A stretch of 11,042 bases of DNA from Candidatus Puniceispirillum sp. (GTDB taxonomy: Bacteria > Pseudomonadota > Alphaproteobacteria > Puniceispirillales > Puniceispirillaceae): contig JADHOU010000025.1 in the NCBI GenBank assembly GCA_016778825.1, forward strand, positions 1 through 11,042, given 5' to 3'. The notes beneath the pieces were generated by a model. That model had not been told where the DNA came from. It made no database searches and saw nothing but the letters and a program-made list of their open reading frames with translations. Made by a program: the position numbers and the translations under genes. Positions 1-7,203 of this stretch are shown in pieces (positions within the stretch are counted from its first letter, which is position 1; each line of letters opens with the position of its first letter).

Positions 1-834
1 GCAATGGCGCCAATCCTGCTTGCGCTATTTGCGTTTGGAGTTGGCAAGGCGGCATTAATGCCGATCCATCGCTGGCTACCTGCGGCGATGGTGGCACCAA
101 CGCCTGTTTCGGCCTTGTTGCACGCAGTTGCGGTTGTCAAGGCGGGGGTCTTTACAATCCTGACCGTCGTTGTTTATGTGTTTGGCATTGATTTTCTGGC
201 AGAAACCGGTGCGGCGAATTGGCTTGTCTGGCTGTCGGCCTTTACCATTCTGGCATCAAGCATGGTTGCCATCACCAAAGATGATATCAAGGCACGTCTG
301 GCCTATTCAACGATCAGCCAGCTATCCTATATCGTTTTGGGGGCGGCGATTGCGTCATCAATTGCTGTACAGGGTGCAGCTTTGCATATCGTTATGCATG
401 CGGCTGGTAAAATCACGTTGTTTTTCTGTGCTGGTGCGATCTATGTTCAGGCGCATCTGACCAAGATTTCCGAACTTGACGGACAGGGGCGCGAAATGCC
501 GTGGGTCTTTGCTGCGTTTTTCATTGGTGCGCTGTCGATCATCGGTATCCCGCCTTTGGGAGGTAGCTGGTCGAAATTCATGTTGATGGTTGGCGCGGTT
601 GATTCGGGCTATCTGGCCATTCTTGGCGTGCTTGGATTATCATCCTTGTTGAATGTTTATTATCTGTTAGAGCCGGTATCGCGCGGATTTTTCCGACCCA
701 AGGTGAAAACGGTTGAGGTAACATCGCATCCGCTGGTTGTGATTCCGCCGGTTTTGACTGCCATTTTGTCGCTTCTTTTGTTCTTCTATGTCGATTTTTT
801 CGCCGCTTTGGCCAAATTAATGGTGATTTCATGA
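1..834 (+). CDS. Mrp/Mnh-type antiporter proton-channel subunit (MrpD/NuoM-like), 5' truncated
   Basis: C-terminal 277 residues of a polytopic membrane protein of the proton-conducting transporter family (NuoL/M/N, MrpA/D). The frame is open from base 1, so the true start lies upstream; full members are about 500 residues. Family hallmarks counted from the first codon: GKAALMPIHRWLP with Lys16 and His23, APTPVSALLHA followed by Lys47 in VVKAG, then KDDIKARLAYSTISQLSY near residues 93-110, and HIVMHAAGKITLFF with Lys137. These lysines and histidines form the proton path in characterised homologues. The gene would act in the inner membrane as part of a multisubunit monovalent cation/H+ antiporter. 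Its stop overlaps the next start (ATGA at 831-834), indicating translational coupling. The second D-like subunit two genes downstream makes a Mrp-type operon more likely than the nuo complex I operon, but upstream genes are not visible. Confidence 0.9.
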   Translation, partial: AMAPILLALFAFGVGKAALMPIHRWLPAAMVAPTPVSALLHAVAVVKAGVFTILTVVVYVFGIDFLAETGAANWLVWLSAFTILASSMVAITKDDIKARLAYSTISQLSYIVLGAAIASSIAVQGAALHIVMHAAGKITLFFCAGAIYVQAHLTKISELDGQGREMPWVFAAFFIGALSIIGIPPLGGSWSKFMLMVGAVDSGYLAILGVLGLSSLLNVYYLLEPVSRGFFRPKVKTVEVTSHPLVVIPPVLTAILSLLLFFYVDFFAALAKLMVIS

Positions 835-1079
835 GTACGCCATCTTCAAAATCGCCGTCAGACCTACAGCGCCTTGGTGGGATCTTCACCAAAGTCCTGC
901 TTGGCATTGCCATTATTCTGTTCGGATTAGAATTTTTCATTCACCGGCATGGCGTGGTATCTGCCGAGGAAAGCTTTATGTTTCCGGCTCTGTACGGGTT
1001 TTTGGCATTTCTGTTCATTGTTCAGGTCGGCAAATGGTTGCGGCTTATGATCATGCGCAAGGAGGACTATTATGATTAG
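831..1079 (+). CDS. Small two-helix membrane protein of the antiporter operon
   Basis: An 82-residue protein with two predicted membrane helices, about residues 17-37 (FTKVLLGIAIILFGLEFFI) and 50-72 (FPALYGFLAFLFIVQVGKWL), a polar N-terminus (MSTPSSKSPSDLQRLGG) and a charged C-terminus ending RKEDYYD. I do not recognise a named family. Its start overlaps the upstream stop by 4 bases and its last 8 bases overlap the next gene, whose Shine-Dalgarno lies inside this reading frame. This packing between two proton-channel subunits suggests an accessory or structural subunit of the same antiporter, by position comparable to the small subunits MrpE/F/G. That role is inferred from context, not from sequence similarity. 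Confidence 0.85.
   Translation: MSTPSSKSPSDLQRLGGIFTKVLLGIAIILFGLEFFIHRHGVVSAEESFMFPALYGFLAFLFIVQVGKWLRLMIMRKEDYYD
1059..1066 (+). promoter_or_regulatory. Strong Shine-Dalgarno inside the 82-residue gene
   Basis: AAGGAGGA lies 5 bases before the ATG at 1072 and is embedded in the end of the preceding coding region, where it also encodes Lys-Glu-Asp. It fixes the start of the 563-residue antiporter subunit and allows ribosome entry independent of upstream termination. Confidence 0.8.
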
Positions 1080-2763
1080 TCATATGCCTCCAGGCCTGAT
1101 TATGATTCTGGCAGCTTTTCTGCTGCCCGTCATCCCGCATGTCTGGCGTCAAATCTATATGCTTGGCGCGATTGCGCTGTCGGCTTATGGCCTGTTTCTT
1201 GGCGCGGGAACGCATCTTGTCTGGACGGTGTTGGGACTTGATCTTATTCTCTATCAGGCTGATGCGCTAAGCCTTCCTTTTGCGATTATCTTTCATTTAG
1301 CGGCGGTGCTGAATGTGATTTACAGCTGGCATGACCGCGACTGGCAACAGCATTGTGCGTCCTTGTCTTATGCTGGCGCTGCGATTGCGGCGCTTCATGC
1401 TGGCGATTTGGTCAGTTTGTTTGTGTGGTGGGAAGCCACTGCGGTAACCTCGGTATTCCTGATCCTTGCCAGCGGCACTGAACGCGCGCGCAAGGCGGCA
1501 ATGCGATATTTGCTCTTCCAAGTGACAAGCGGTGTTCTGCTTCTGGCTGGCGCGGCGATTTTGGCCTCTACCAGTGGTGATATCCGCTTTACCAAGATGG
1601 ATCTTGGCGATGCGGCAACATGGCTAATCTTTATTGCTTTTGGCATTAAGGCGGCATTCCCGTTCTTGAATGGCTGGTTGCAGGATGCCTATCCTGAAGC
1701 CACACCAACCGGAACAGTGGCTTTATCCGCCTTTACCACCAAGCTTGCCATATATGCGCTTGCGCGCGGCTTTCCGGGAACCGACATCCTGATCTGGATT
1801 GGCGCGGCAATGACGGCCTTGCCGGTGTTTTTTGCCGTTATCGAAAATGATTTGCGGCGAGTTCTGGCCTTTAGCTTGAATAACCAGCTTGGTTTCATGG
1901 TTGTTGCTGTTGGTATTGGCACCGAATTGGCGCTGAATGGCGCTGTTGCCCATGCCTTTGTTCATATCATCTATAAAGCATTGCTATTTATGAGCATGGG
2001 TGCGGTATTGCATCAAGTCGGCACGATAAAAGCATCCGAACTTGGTGGGCTTTACAAGAAAATGCCCTTTACCATGGTTTGCTGTATCATTGGTGCCATG
2101 TCGATTTCGGCCTTTCCGTTATTCAGCGGCTTTGTCGCCAAATCACTGACCATGTCGGCGCTTGGCGATGCCGGTATTGTTTGGGCTTATTTTGTCCTGC
2201 TGTTTGCCTCTGCTGGCGTGCTTGAACATTCGGGCATCAAGATTCCCTATTTTGCCTTTTTTGCGCATGACAGCAAAATTGAAACTGGCGAAGCGCCAAT
2301 TGGTATGCGCGTGGCCATGGGTATCGCTGCCTTCTTATGTGTTGGCATTGGTGTGTTTCCGTCATTGCTTTACAGCATTTTGCCCTATGCGGTTGATTAC
2401 CACCCCTATGATGCGGGTCATGTGACAAGCCAGATGCAATTACTGATCTTTGCGATGCTTGCATTTGTTGTGCTGGTGCGTTTAAAGCTATATCCACCAG
2501 AAATTCCATCAGTTGTGCTGAATTCCGATTGGTTCTACCGGCGTTTGGCGCCGATGGTCGGTTTACCGTTGCTGCGTATGGTTATGCTTGTCTGGTCAGG
2601 CCTCTTGCACCAAATGCGCGGCTTGGTGGACGCGATCTGGGATATGCTTGACCGGATCATGCATAGCCCGCTTGCAGGCCCGACCGTCAGTGGCCGTGCG
2701 GTTCTAATTCAGGCTGGATTACTGGCACTGCTGCTTTTGATTGCCTATGCCGCAGCAGGCTAA
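1072..2763 (+). CDS. Mrp/Mnh-type antiporter proton-channel subunit (NuoL/MrpD-like)
   Basis: A complete 563-residue polytopic membrane protein of the proton-conducting transporter family, acting in the inner membrane. Key residues expected for a proton channel are present: Glu121 in FVWWEATAVTS (helix 5 position), Lys193 in FGIKAAFPFLNGWLQDAY (helix 7), Lys224 in AFTTKLAIYAL (helix 8), and His298 and Lys302 in HAFVHIIYKALLF (helix 10). ENDLRRVLAFSLNNQLGFM at about 258-276 is the conserved cytoplasmic-loop segment. The C-terminal third (about 430-563) carries further hydrophobic helices ending in LLALLLLIAYAAAG. It is longer than a typical MrpD (near 500) and lacks the MrpA-type C-terminal extension. 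The start is set by the strong ribosome site at 1059-1066. Operon position makes it a partner of the subunit at 1-834; the ion exchanged with H+ cannot be read from sequence. Confidence 0.92.
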   Translation: MISHMPPGLIMILAAFLLPVIPHVWRQIYMLGAIALSAYGLFLGAGTHLVWTVLGLDLILYQADALSLPFAIIFHLAAVLNVIYSWHDRDWQQHCASLSYAGAAIAALHAGDLVSLFVWWEATAVTSVFLILASGTERARKAAMRYLLFQVTSGVLLLAGAAILASTSGDIRFTKMDLGDAATWLIFIAFGIKAAFPFLNGWLQDAYPEATPTGTVALSAFTTKLAIYALARGFPGTDILIWIGAAMTALPVFFAVIENDLRRVLAFSLNNQLGFMVVAVGIGTELALNGAVAHAFVHIIYKALLFMSMGAVLHQVGTIKASELGGLYKKMPFTMVCCIIGAMSISAFPLFSGFVAKSLTMSALGDAGIVWAYFVLLFASAGVLEHSGIKIPYFAFFAHDSKIETGEAPIGMRVAMGIAAFLCVGIGVFPSLLYSILPYAVDYHPYDAGHVTSQMQLLIFAMLAFVVLVRLKLYPPEIPSVVLNSDWFYRRLAPMVGLPLLRMVMLVWSGLLHQMRGLVDAIWDMLDRIMHSPLAGPTVSGRAVLIQAGLLALLLLIAYAAAG

Positions 2764-2782
2764 CCAACGGCGGTTAAACCAT

Positions 2783-3280
2783 ATGTGGCGGCTGCTGGCG
2801 GCGGTGGTGGTGATGTTGCTGGCAACATTGCCGGTTGCCGCCGAGAATGCCATGCGGTCACCAGATTATGCGGTCACCAAAATCCAGCTTTTGCCAGCAC
2901 CAGACCGCCAGCCAATCAGTTTTGATGTTCGGCTGGCCACAACCCCGACCCAGCAAGCCTATGGTCTGATGTTCAGCCCGCCCTTGGTGGCAGGAGCCGG
3001 TATGTTATTCATATTTGGCAAAGACGCGCCGCGATCATTCTGGATGAAAAACACGCCCATCAGCCTTGATATGCTGTTTTTTGCCAGTGATGGTAGGCTT
3101 GTCAACATAATTGCCAATACTGAACCTTTTAGTCTGACAGCTCGTAAATCGCAGAAAGCGGCGCAATATGTTCTGGAAATTGGCGGCGGCGAGGCGGCGC
3201 GCCTTGGGCTTGGGTCGCTGACGCGGCTGCATCTGCCAATCGTAGCGGCAGTAAAATCGGCTGGTTCGCAAAAAAAGTAA
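2783..3280 (+). CDS. DUF192 family secreted protein
   Basis: From the ATG at 2783 the product is 165 residues and opens with a signal-like segment (MWRLLAAVVVMLLATLPVAA, then ENA), so export is likely. The body matches DUF192: QQAYGLMFSP, GMLFIFGKDAPRSFWMKNT, ISLDMLFFASDGRLVNI, then LEIGGGEAARLGL. The invariant-looking FWMKNTPISLDM block is intact. Biochemical function of the family is not established. An in-frame ATG at 2741, inside the preceding antiporter gene, would add 14 residues (MPMPQQANQRRLNH). Neither start has a clear Shine-Dalgarno, and 2783 is preferred because it places the hydrophobic segment at the very N-terminus. The gene follows the antiporter stop by 19 bases and is probably co-transcribed, though a role in the antiporter is not implied. 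Confidence 0.88.
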   Translation: MWRLLAAVVVMLLATLPVAAENAMRSPDYAVTKIQLLPAPDRQPISFDVRLATTPTQQAYGLMFSPPLVAGAGMLFIFGKDAPRSFWMKNTPISLDMLFFASDGRLVNIIANTEPFSLTARKSQKAAQYVLEIGGGEAARLGLGSLTRLHLPIVAAVKSAGSQKK

Positions 3281-3311
3281 AATAAATCGTATTAAAGCAT
3301 AAGATGAATGC

Positions 3312-3340
3312 TTGAAATTCCGTATCAGGGGGGATATGAA
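3312..3340 (+). promoter_or_regulatory. Candidate sigma70 promoter of tRNA-Pro
   Basis: TTGAAA (3312-3317) and TATGAA (3335-3340) are separated by 17 bases. Transcription would start near 3347, just ahead of the mature tRNA at 3349. A weak AT-rich hairpin, AAGCAT (3295-3300) with ATGCTT (3308-3313), precedes it and could mark the end of the upstream transcript, but it has no T-run. The call rests on hexamer match and spacing only. Confidence 0.45.
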
Positions 3341-3348
3341 AGCAACGT

Positions 3349-3425
<77 letters not shown>

Positions 3426-3642
3426 TTTCCCCTTAAACGATCGTTCTGAATGTACCCTCCCAGTTTTTGCGGCTGGTTTGGCTTGTCTTATTGCGGCGAT
3501 GGCGTTCACCTTGCGCCTGCTGCAGATTGGCAAATCGCTGCATCAAAACCCAGGATCGCAAAGATCAGCCTTGTCAAATGAGGGTGAATATGGCTTTTGA
3601 GAAAGACAGCATTTTTAAAACATGCATTTATAGTCTCAAAGT

Positions 3643-3649
3643 AAAGAGG
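3643..3649 (+). promoter_or_regulatory. Ribosome site deciding the ATPase start; candidate -10 upstream
   Basis: AAAGAGG ends 5 bases before the GTG at 3655. The in-frame GTG at 3649 overlaps this site, so 3655 is the better start. Upstream, TATAGT (3629-3634) is a fair -10 hexamer for the importer operon, but no convincing -35 sits at the right distance. The stretch between tRNA-Pro and this site has open frames but no credible start codon or ribosome site, so I call no gene there. Confidence 0.5.
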
Positions 3650-3654
3650 TGTTT

Positions 3655-4458
3655 GTGAGCAGCCCAAACCGAAATGATGATATTCTTGAGCTTCGGAATA
3701 TTCATAAAAGCTATGATGGGTTGTCCGTTTTGCGCGGCGTCAGCCTTTCGGCAAAGCCGGGAACGGTAACCTCGATTATCGGATCATCGGGTTCTGGAAA
3801 ATCGACTTGGCTTCGTTGCGCCAATCTTCTTGAAACCTGTCAGGCTGGCGATATTGTTTTTGGCGGCGAGCGATTACGCTGGCATGGCGAGGCCGGAGAA
3901 AGACGCCCCGCAGATAATGCCCAGGTAAGGGCGCTTCGCCAACGTATTGCAATGGTGTTTCAGCAATTCAACCTTTGGACACATATGACGATACTGGATA
4001 ATGTGATCGAGGCGCCAGTGACCGTGCTTGGCAAAAACCGTGACCAGATGCGTGAGATCGGACGGTCATTACTTGCCAAGGTTGGGATTGCCGACAAAGC
4101 AGACGCGTGGCCAGCAATGTTATCAGGCGGGCAACAGCAACGCGCCGCCATTGCGCGCGCATTAGCCATGGAACCCGATGTGATCTTGCTGGATGAACCA
4201 ACATCAGCCCTTGATCCAGAGCTTGAGGCCGAAGTTGTTGAGGTGATTTTACAGCTTGCGCGTGATGGCCGGACGATGATTATGGTGACGCATGACATGC
4301 AGCTTGTCCGGGACATCTCGGATCATGTGATTTTTCTGCATGAAGGACAGATCGAAGAACAGGGCACGAGCGCACAATTATTCGATGCGCCGAAATCGCC
4401 AAGATTAAAGCAGTTTTTAAGTTCATCTGTTACAATTGACAATAAATATGCTAGATAG
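3655..4458 (+). CDS. Polar amino acid ABC importer, ATP-binding protein
   Basis: A 267-residue cytoplasmic ATPase of the HisP/GlnQ type that powers uptake of a polar amino acid through the permeases encoded downstream. All motifs are intact from the GTG start: Walker A GSSGSGKST (43-51), Q-loop in MVFQQFNLW (100-108), signature LSGGQQQR (156-163), Walker B VILLDEP (176-182) followed by the D-loop SALD, and H-loop His213 in MVTHDM. An insertion rich in charge (RLRWHGEAGERRPADN) precedes the Q-loop, as in histidine/opine-type ATPases that carry extra residues there. Gene order with the ATPase first and the binding protein next differs from the E. coli his operon. The last 11 bases overlap a small membrane ORF. 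Substrate cannot be assigned. Confidence 0.95.
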   Translation: MSSPNRNDDILELRNIHKSYDGLSVLRGVSLSAKPGTVTSIIGSSGSGKSTWLRCANLLETCQAGDIVFGGERLRWHGEAGERRPADNAQVRALRQRIAMVFQQFNLWTHMTILDNVIEAPVTVLGKNRDQMREIGRSLLAKVGIADKADAWPAMLSGGQQQRAAIARALAMEPDVILLDEPTSALDPELEAEVVEVILQLARDGRTMIMVTHDMQLVRDISDHVIFLHEGQIEEQGTSAQLFDAPKSPRLKQFLSSSVTIDNKYAR

Positions 4459-4546
4459 AGCGATGGTGCTGGTCACATTCTACGGTATGTGGCTATTAGG
4501 AATTTTGATCATTGTTGTAAAGCAATTGATTCGTTCGGGACGTTAA
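4448..4546 (+). CDS. Possible 32-residue membrane miniprotein in the importer operon
   Basis: The ATG at 4448 overlaps the ATPase end by 11 bases. The frame reads MLDRAMVLVTFYGMWLLG followed by ILIIVVKQLIRSGR and TAA at 4544-4546. It has one hydrophobic helix (about residues 6-24), a short acidic/basic N-terminus and a basic C-terminus (KQLIRSGR), so N-out/C-in topology is expected from the positive-inside rule. A second in-frame ATG at 4463 would give 27 residues. No strong ribosome site is present, but overlap with the ATPase stop allows translational coupling. It fills nearly all the space before the binding-protein gene. Not a family I recognise. If real, it may be an accessory to the transporter; otherwise it is a chance ORF in a spacer. 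Confidence 0.45.
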   Translation: MLDRAMVLVTFYGMWLLGILIIVVKQLIRSGR

Positions 4547-4564
4547 GGAATATAAAACCCTATT

Positions 4565-4570
4565 CAGGAG
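4565..4570 (+). promoter_or_regulatory. Ribosome site deciding the binding-protein start
   Basis: CAGGAG lies 7 bases before the ATG at 4578 but only 1 base before the in-frame ATG at 4572. This favours the second ATG, giving a signal peptide that begins MKSLLIAG. Confidence 0.65.
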
Positions 4571-4577
4571 CATGAAC

Positions 4578-5300
4578 ATGAAATCACTTTTAATCGCCGG
4601 ATTGCTGACCGCCCTCAGCATCAATATTGCAACTGCCGACACGGTTCGCATGGGTACCGAAGGCGCTTACCCTCCTTATAATTTTATCAATGATAAAAAA
4701 GAAGTTGATGGATTTGAGCGTCATCTTGGTGACGAACTTTGCAAGCGGGCTAACCTGACATGTGTTTGGGTGGTGAATGATTGGGACTCAATCATTCCAA
4801 ACCTGCTGGCAGGCAATTATGACACCATCATTGCTGGCATGTCGATTACCGAAGAACGCGACAAGGTTATTGATTTTACCCAAGCCTATTATCCACCAGC
4901 TCCGTCTTTTTATGTTGCGCTGGATGGTGCGAATGCCAATTTGAAAAGCGGAGTGATTGCTGCACAGACCGGTACAATTCAGGCAGGCCATATCGCCGCG
5001 ACTGGAGGAACGCTTGTTGAATTTGCAACGCCTGATGAAACCATCGCCGCCGTTCGTAATGGTGAGGCCGATGCGGTTCTTGCTGACAGCGATTATCTTG
5101 CGCCAATCATCAAGGAATCTGGCGGCAAGCTGGTTCAGGTTGGTGAAGTGTATCTTGGTGACGGCATTGGATTGGGCGTTCGTGAAACCGACAATGCGCT
5201 GAAAGAAAAAATGAACAAGGCCATTACGTCAATGAAACAAGACGGCTCTTTGAACAAATTGCTTGTCAAATGGTTCGGCGCTGACGTCAAGACCTATTGA
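4578..5300 (+). CDS. Polar amino acid ABC importer, periplasmic binding protein (family 3)
   Basis: A 240-residue solute-binding protein of the HisJ/ArtI type. A Sec signal peptide (MKSLLIAGLLTALSINIATA) is followed by a mature start near DTVRMGTEGAYPPYN. Further family blocks are GFERHLGDELCKRANLTC, DWDSIIPNLLAGNYDTIIAG, MSITEERDKVIDFTQAYY, and a C-terminal MKQDGSLNKLLVKWFGADV. Cys55 and Cys62 match the position of the HisJ disulfide (ELCKRxxxxC). The usual acidic residue in GFDxDLA is replaced by His (GFERHLG), a small departure. The protein would capture an amino acid in the periplasm and deliver it to the two permeases. The terminator-like hairpin just after the stop would favour its production over theirs. 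The ligand is not predictable by eye. Confidence 0.94.
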   Translation: MKSLLIAGLLTALSINIATADTVRMGTEGAYPPYNFINDKKEVDGFERHLGDELCKRANLTCVWVVNDWDSIIPNLLAGNYDTIIAGMSITEERDKVIDFTQAYYPPAPSFYVALDGANANLKSGVIAAQTGTIQAGHIAATGGTLVEFATPDETIAAVRNGEADAVLADSDYLAPIIKESGGKLVQVGEVYLGDGIGLGVRETDNALKEKMNKAITSMKQDGSLNKLLVKWFGADVKTY

Positions 5301-5323
5301 TGGTCACGCTATCCTTCATTTTG

Positions 5324-5357
5324 AAACCGGCCGGCAAAATTTTGTCGGCCGGTTTTT
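5324..5357 (+). terminator. Intra-operon hairpin with U-tract (partial terminator)
   Basis: AAACCGGCCGGCAAAA (5324-5339) faces TTTTGTCGGCCGGTTT (5340-5355). The arms are fully complementary apart from one G-T pair, and T's continue to 5357. It starts 23 bases after the binding-protein stop and 62 bases before the first permease start. Such hairpins after binding-protein genes are known to stabilise the 5' transcript and limit read-through. Here the permeases have no obvious promoter of their own, so incomplete termination is the likely function. Confidence 0.75.
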
Positions 5358-5419
5358 CAGTTGAGCTTGTTTTTGGTTGGCAACGGCCATTTGCCGCCAA
5401 AATAATGATTTGGTAATGC

Positions 5420-6313
5420 GTGGCTATGTTTTCTGTCTGCGCTGATCCATCGCTTCTATCCGGTTTAGACTGGTTTAGCTGTTATCTTACTACACCAAAG
5501 CATCTTGCCTTTTTCGGATCTTTTGGCTTGGTGATGCTGTTGATTGCGGTTGTTGCGCCAGTTGCGCTTGCAATCGGTTTTGCCGCTGCGGTGGCCAGCC
5601 GGTCAGCATCACCTTTATTGTCACTTCCTGGGCGTGGCTATATCGCGCTTGCCAGAGGTGTTCCCGATATAGTGTTTTTTCTTTTCGTTCCCATCGCGCT
5701 GGATCAGGGATTCGAATATCTGCGTTATCTCGTGATCTGTCCGGATCAACCGGATGGTGTCTGGCAGGGAAATAATTTCTTGGTGTGTAGCGCCGCCAAA
5801 CTGCCGCTTTCAACCGCAGCACCAATTTGGCACAGCATCTATGGGTTTGGGCTTGCTGTTATTTCCTTCGGGCTTGTCTTTGGGGCGTTTGCTGGCAATG
5901 TTCTGGCTGGATCTTTCGAGGCCGTGCCGATTGCCCAAATTCAAACTGGTGCTAGTTTTGGCATGACTCAATCCCATATTTTCCGCCGGATTCTTGTACC
6001 ACAAATGTGGGTTTTTGCCTTGCCTGGCCTGTCTAATCTTTGGCAGATCCTGATAAAGGCAACGCCGCTTTTATTTTTGTTGGGCTTGCAGGATATTGTC
6101 TATTGGGCGCGCGAACTTGGCAGCTCCAAGACCAGTATCTATGCCTATCCACATCCAGATTGGCGGTTATATTATTTTGGGTTTCTACTGATTTTCTATC
6201 TTGGGCTTACCGCCATCAGCGAAGTTGCCTATAAGCGTATTATGGCACGCCTAAGCCGTGGGCAGGCCACGCTTGCTGGTTCGGGCAAGATAGGGCTGCG
6301 GGGCGGTGTTTAA
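5420..6313 (+). CDS. Polar amino acid ABC importer, permease 1 (HisQ-like)
   Basis: A 297-residue inner-membrane permease. An N-terminal helix (about 33-57) is followed by a conserved GRGYIALARGVPDIVFFLF block (71-89), the family equivalent of the FRGxP region. The EAA loop that contacts the ATPase is EAVPIAQIQTGASFGMTQ with IFRRILVP (167-194), and ATPLLFLLGLQDIVYWAREL follows. It is longer than classical HisQ (about 230) because of a roughly 40-residue loop at 98-138 containing Cys107 and Cys123, probably periplasmic and possibly disulfide-bonded. The GTG at 5420 gives the listed start; an ATG two codons later (5426) is equally possible, and no good ribosome site separates them. It overlaps the frame of the next permease and would form the heterodimeric channel with it. 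Confidence 0.92.
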   Translation: MAMFSVCADPSLLSGLDWFSCYLTTPKHLAFFGSFGLVMLLIAVVAPVALAIGFAAAVASRSASPLLSLPGRGYIALARGVPDIVFFLFVPIALDQGFEYLRYLVICPDQPDGVWQGNNFLVCSAAKLPLSTAAPIWHSIYGFGLAVISFGLVFGAFAGNVLAGSFEAVPIAQIQTGASFGMTQSHIFRRILVPQMWVFALPGLSNLWQILIKATPLLFLLGLQDIVYWARELGSSKTSIYAYPHPDWRLYYFGFLLIFYLGLTAISEVAYKRIMARLSRGQATLAGSGKIGLRGGV

Positions 6314-6317
6314 CAAT

Positions 6318-7160
6318 ATGAACGTATGTTTTGACACCATTCAGGCCTATGGGCTTCGTGCGATTGGCATCGGTGAGCGGCTGTTGCCAAAGGCCGATAT
6401 CACTTTATGCGAACAAATGGTGCTAATCGGTTCGGGGCTGATATGGAATGTCTATTTTGGCGTTCTGTCCATAGGTTTTGGCTTTTGGTTCGCTGTTTGC
6501 TTGTCACTTGGTCGGCTAAGCCAGTTTGCGGTTCTGCGCTTGGTATCATCCGGATTTGTTTTCCTTTTTCGCGGCTCACCTTTGTTTATCCAGTTTTTCT
6601 TTGCCTATGAAGCCTTTGTTCTATTGCCAAAAACAGGAATAACAATCGATCTTGGTTTGGTTGTTATTGATGCCAGCACAGGCTGGTTTACAAAAGCATG
6701 GGCAGGGGCGCTTTTTGTGCTGTTTTGCAATACCGCGGCTTATTCAAGTGAGATTTTTTCAGGGGCTTTGCAATCAGTACCAAATGGGCAAATCGAAGCG
6801 GCGCGTGCAAGCGGTATGACCCGCTTCCAAATATTCCGCCGTGTCATGTTTCCGAATATGCTTCGCCTTGCATGGCCTGCCTATATGAATGAAGCCATTT
6901 TCCTGTTTCATTCAACAACATTGGTGTTTTTTTCGGGCTTTCCAGCATGGCGGCAGGAAGGTGACGCGCTCTATTACGCATCATATTTCGCGGAAAAGAC
7001 ATTTAACCCCTTTGTTCCTTATCCGATTGTTGCGGGCTATTTCATTTTGCTGACACTGGTGATCATTGGTGTTTTCACCCTTACCGGGGGCTATTTGAAT
7101 CGCTCAGTTCCACAAGAACGGCGGGTAAAGCCGCGTTTCCGGCTATTAATTTGGCGATAG
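6318..7160 (+). CDS. Polar amino acid ABC importer, permease 2 (HisM-like)
   Basis: A 280-residue inner-membrane permease and partner of permease 1. It shows the SSGFVFLFRGSPLFIQFFF block at about 77-95 and the EAA loop EAARASGMTRFQIFRRVMFP at 160-179, with the canonical Gly166 and the IxxP ending. Several further helices follow, then a basic C-terminus (RSVPQERRVKPRFRLLIWR). The start is uncertain: the ATG at 6318 is used, but a GTG at 6306, overlapping the permease 1 stop at 6311-6313, would add four residues (MFNN) and couple translation. The segment PAWRQEGDALYYASYF at about 209-224 is an extended extracytoplasmic stretch. It is the last gene of the operon. Confidence 0.92.
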   Translation: MNVCFDTIQAYGLRAIGIGERLLPKADITLCEQMVLIGSGLIWNVYFGVLSIGFGFWFAVCLSLGRLSQFAVLRLVSSGFVFLFRGSPLFIQFFFAYEAFVLLPKTGITIDLGLVVIDASTGWFTKAWAGALFVLFCNTAAYSSEIFSGALQSVPNGQIEAARASGMTRFQIFRRVMFPNMLRLAWPAYMNEAIFLFHSTTLVFFSGFPAWRQEGDALYYASYFAEKTFNPFVPYPIVAGYFILLTLVIIGVFTLTGGYLNRSVPQERRVKPRFRLLIWR

Positions 7161-7180
7161 GTGATTAGCCACAGGGCGCA

Positions 7181-7203
7181 GGTTTTAAGGGACAAAAACC
7201 CTT
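7181..7203. terminator. Weak hairpins between convergent genes
   Basis: The 41-base gap between the importer operon and the convergent methyltransferase holds two mutually exclusive small hairpins: GGTTTT/AAAACC (7181-7186 with 7195-7200) and AAGGG/CCCTT (7187-7191 with 7199-7203). Both stems are short and U-tracts are poor. Bidirectional termination is plausible by position but not well supported by structure. Confidence 0.2.

Noticed and set aside
1..2763. Assignment of the two proton-channel genes to the respiratory complex I (nuo) operon.
   Set aside because: No NuoK or NuoJ signature is visible, the 82-residue spacer gene is not a nuo gene, and two adjacent D-like subunits fit a Mrp-type cluster better.
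3426..3654. Open frames of 60-70 codons after tRNA-Pro, one with a hydrophobic stretch (LPVFAAGLACLIAAMAF).
   Set aside because: The only start codon of that frame lies inside the tRNA, and there is no ribosome site or alternative start before the hydrophobic part. At most it is a gene remnant.
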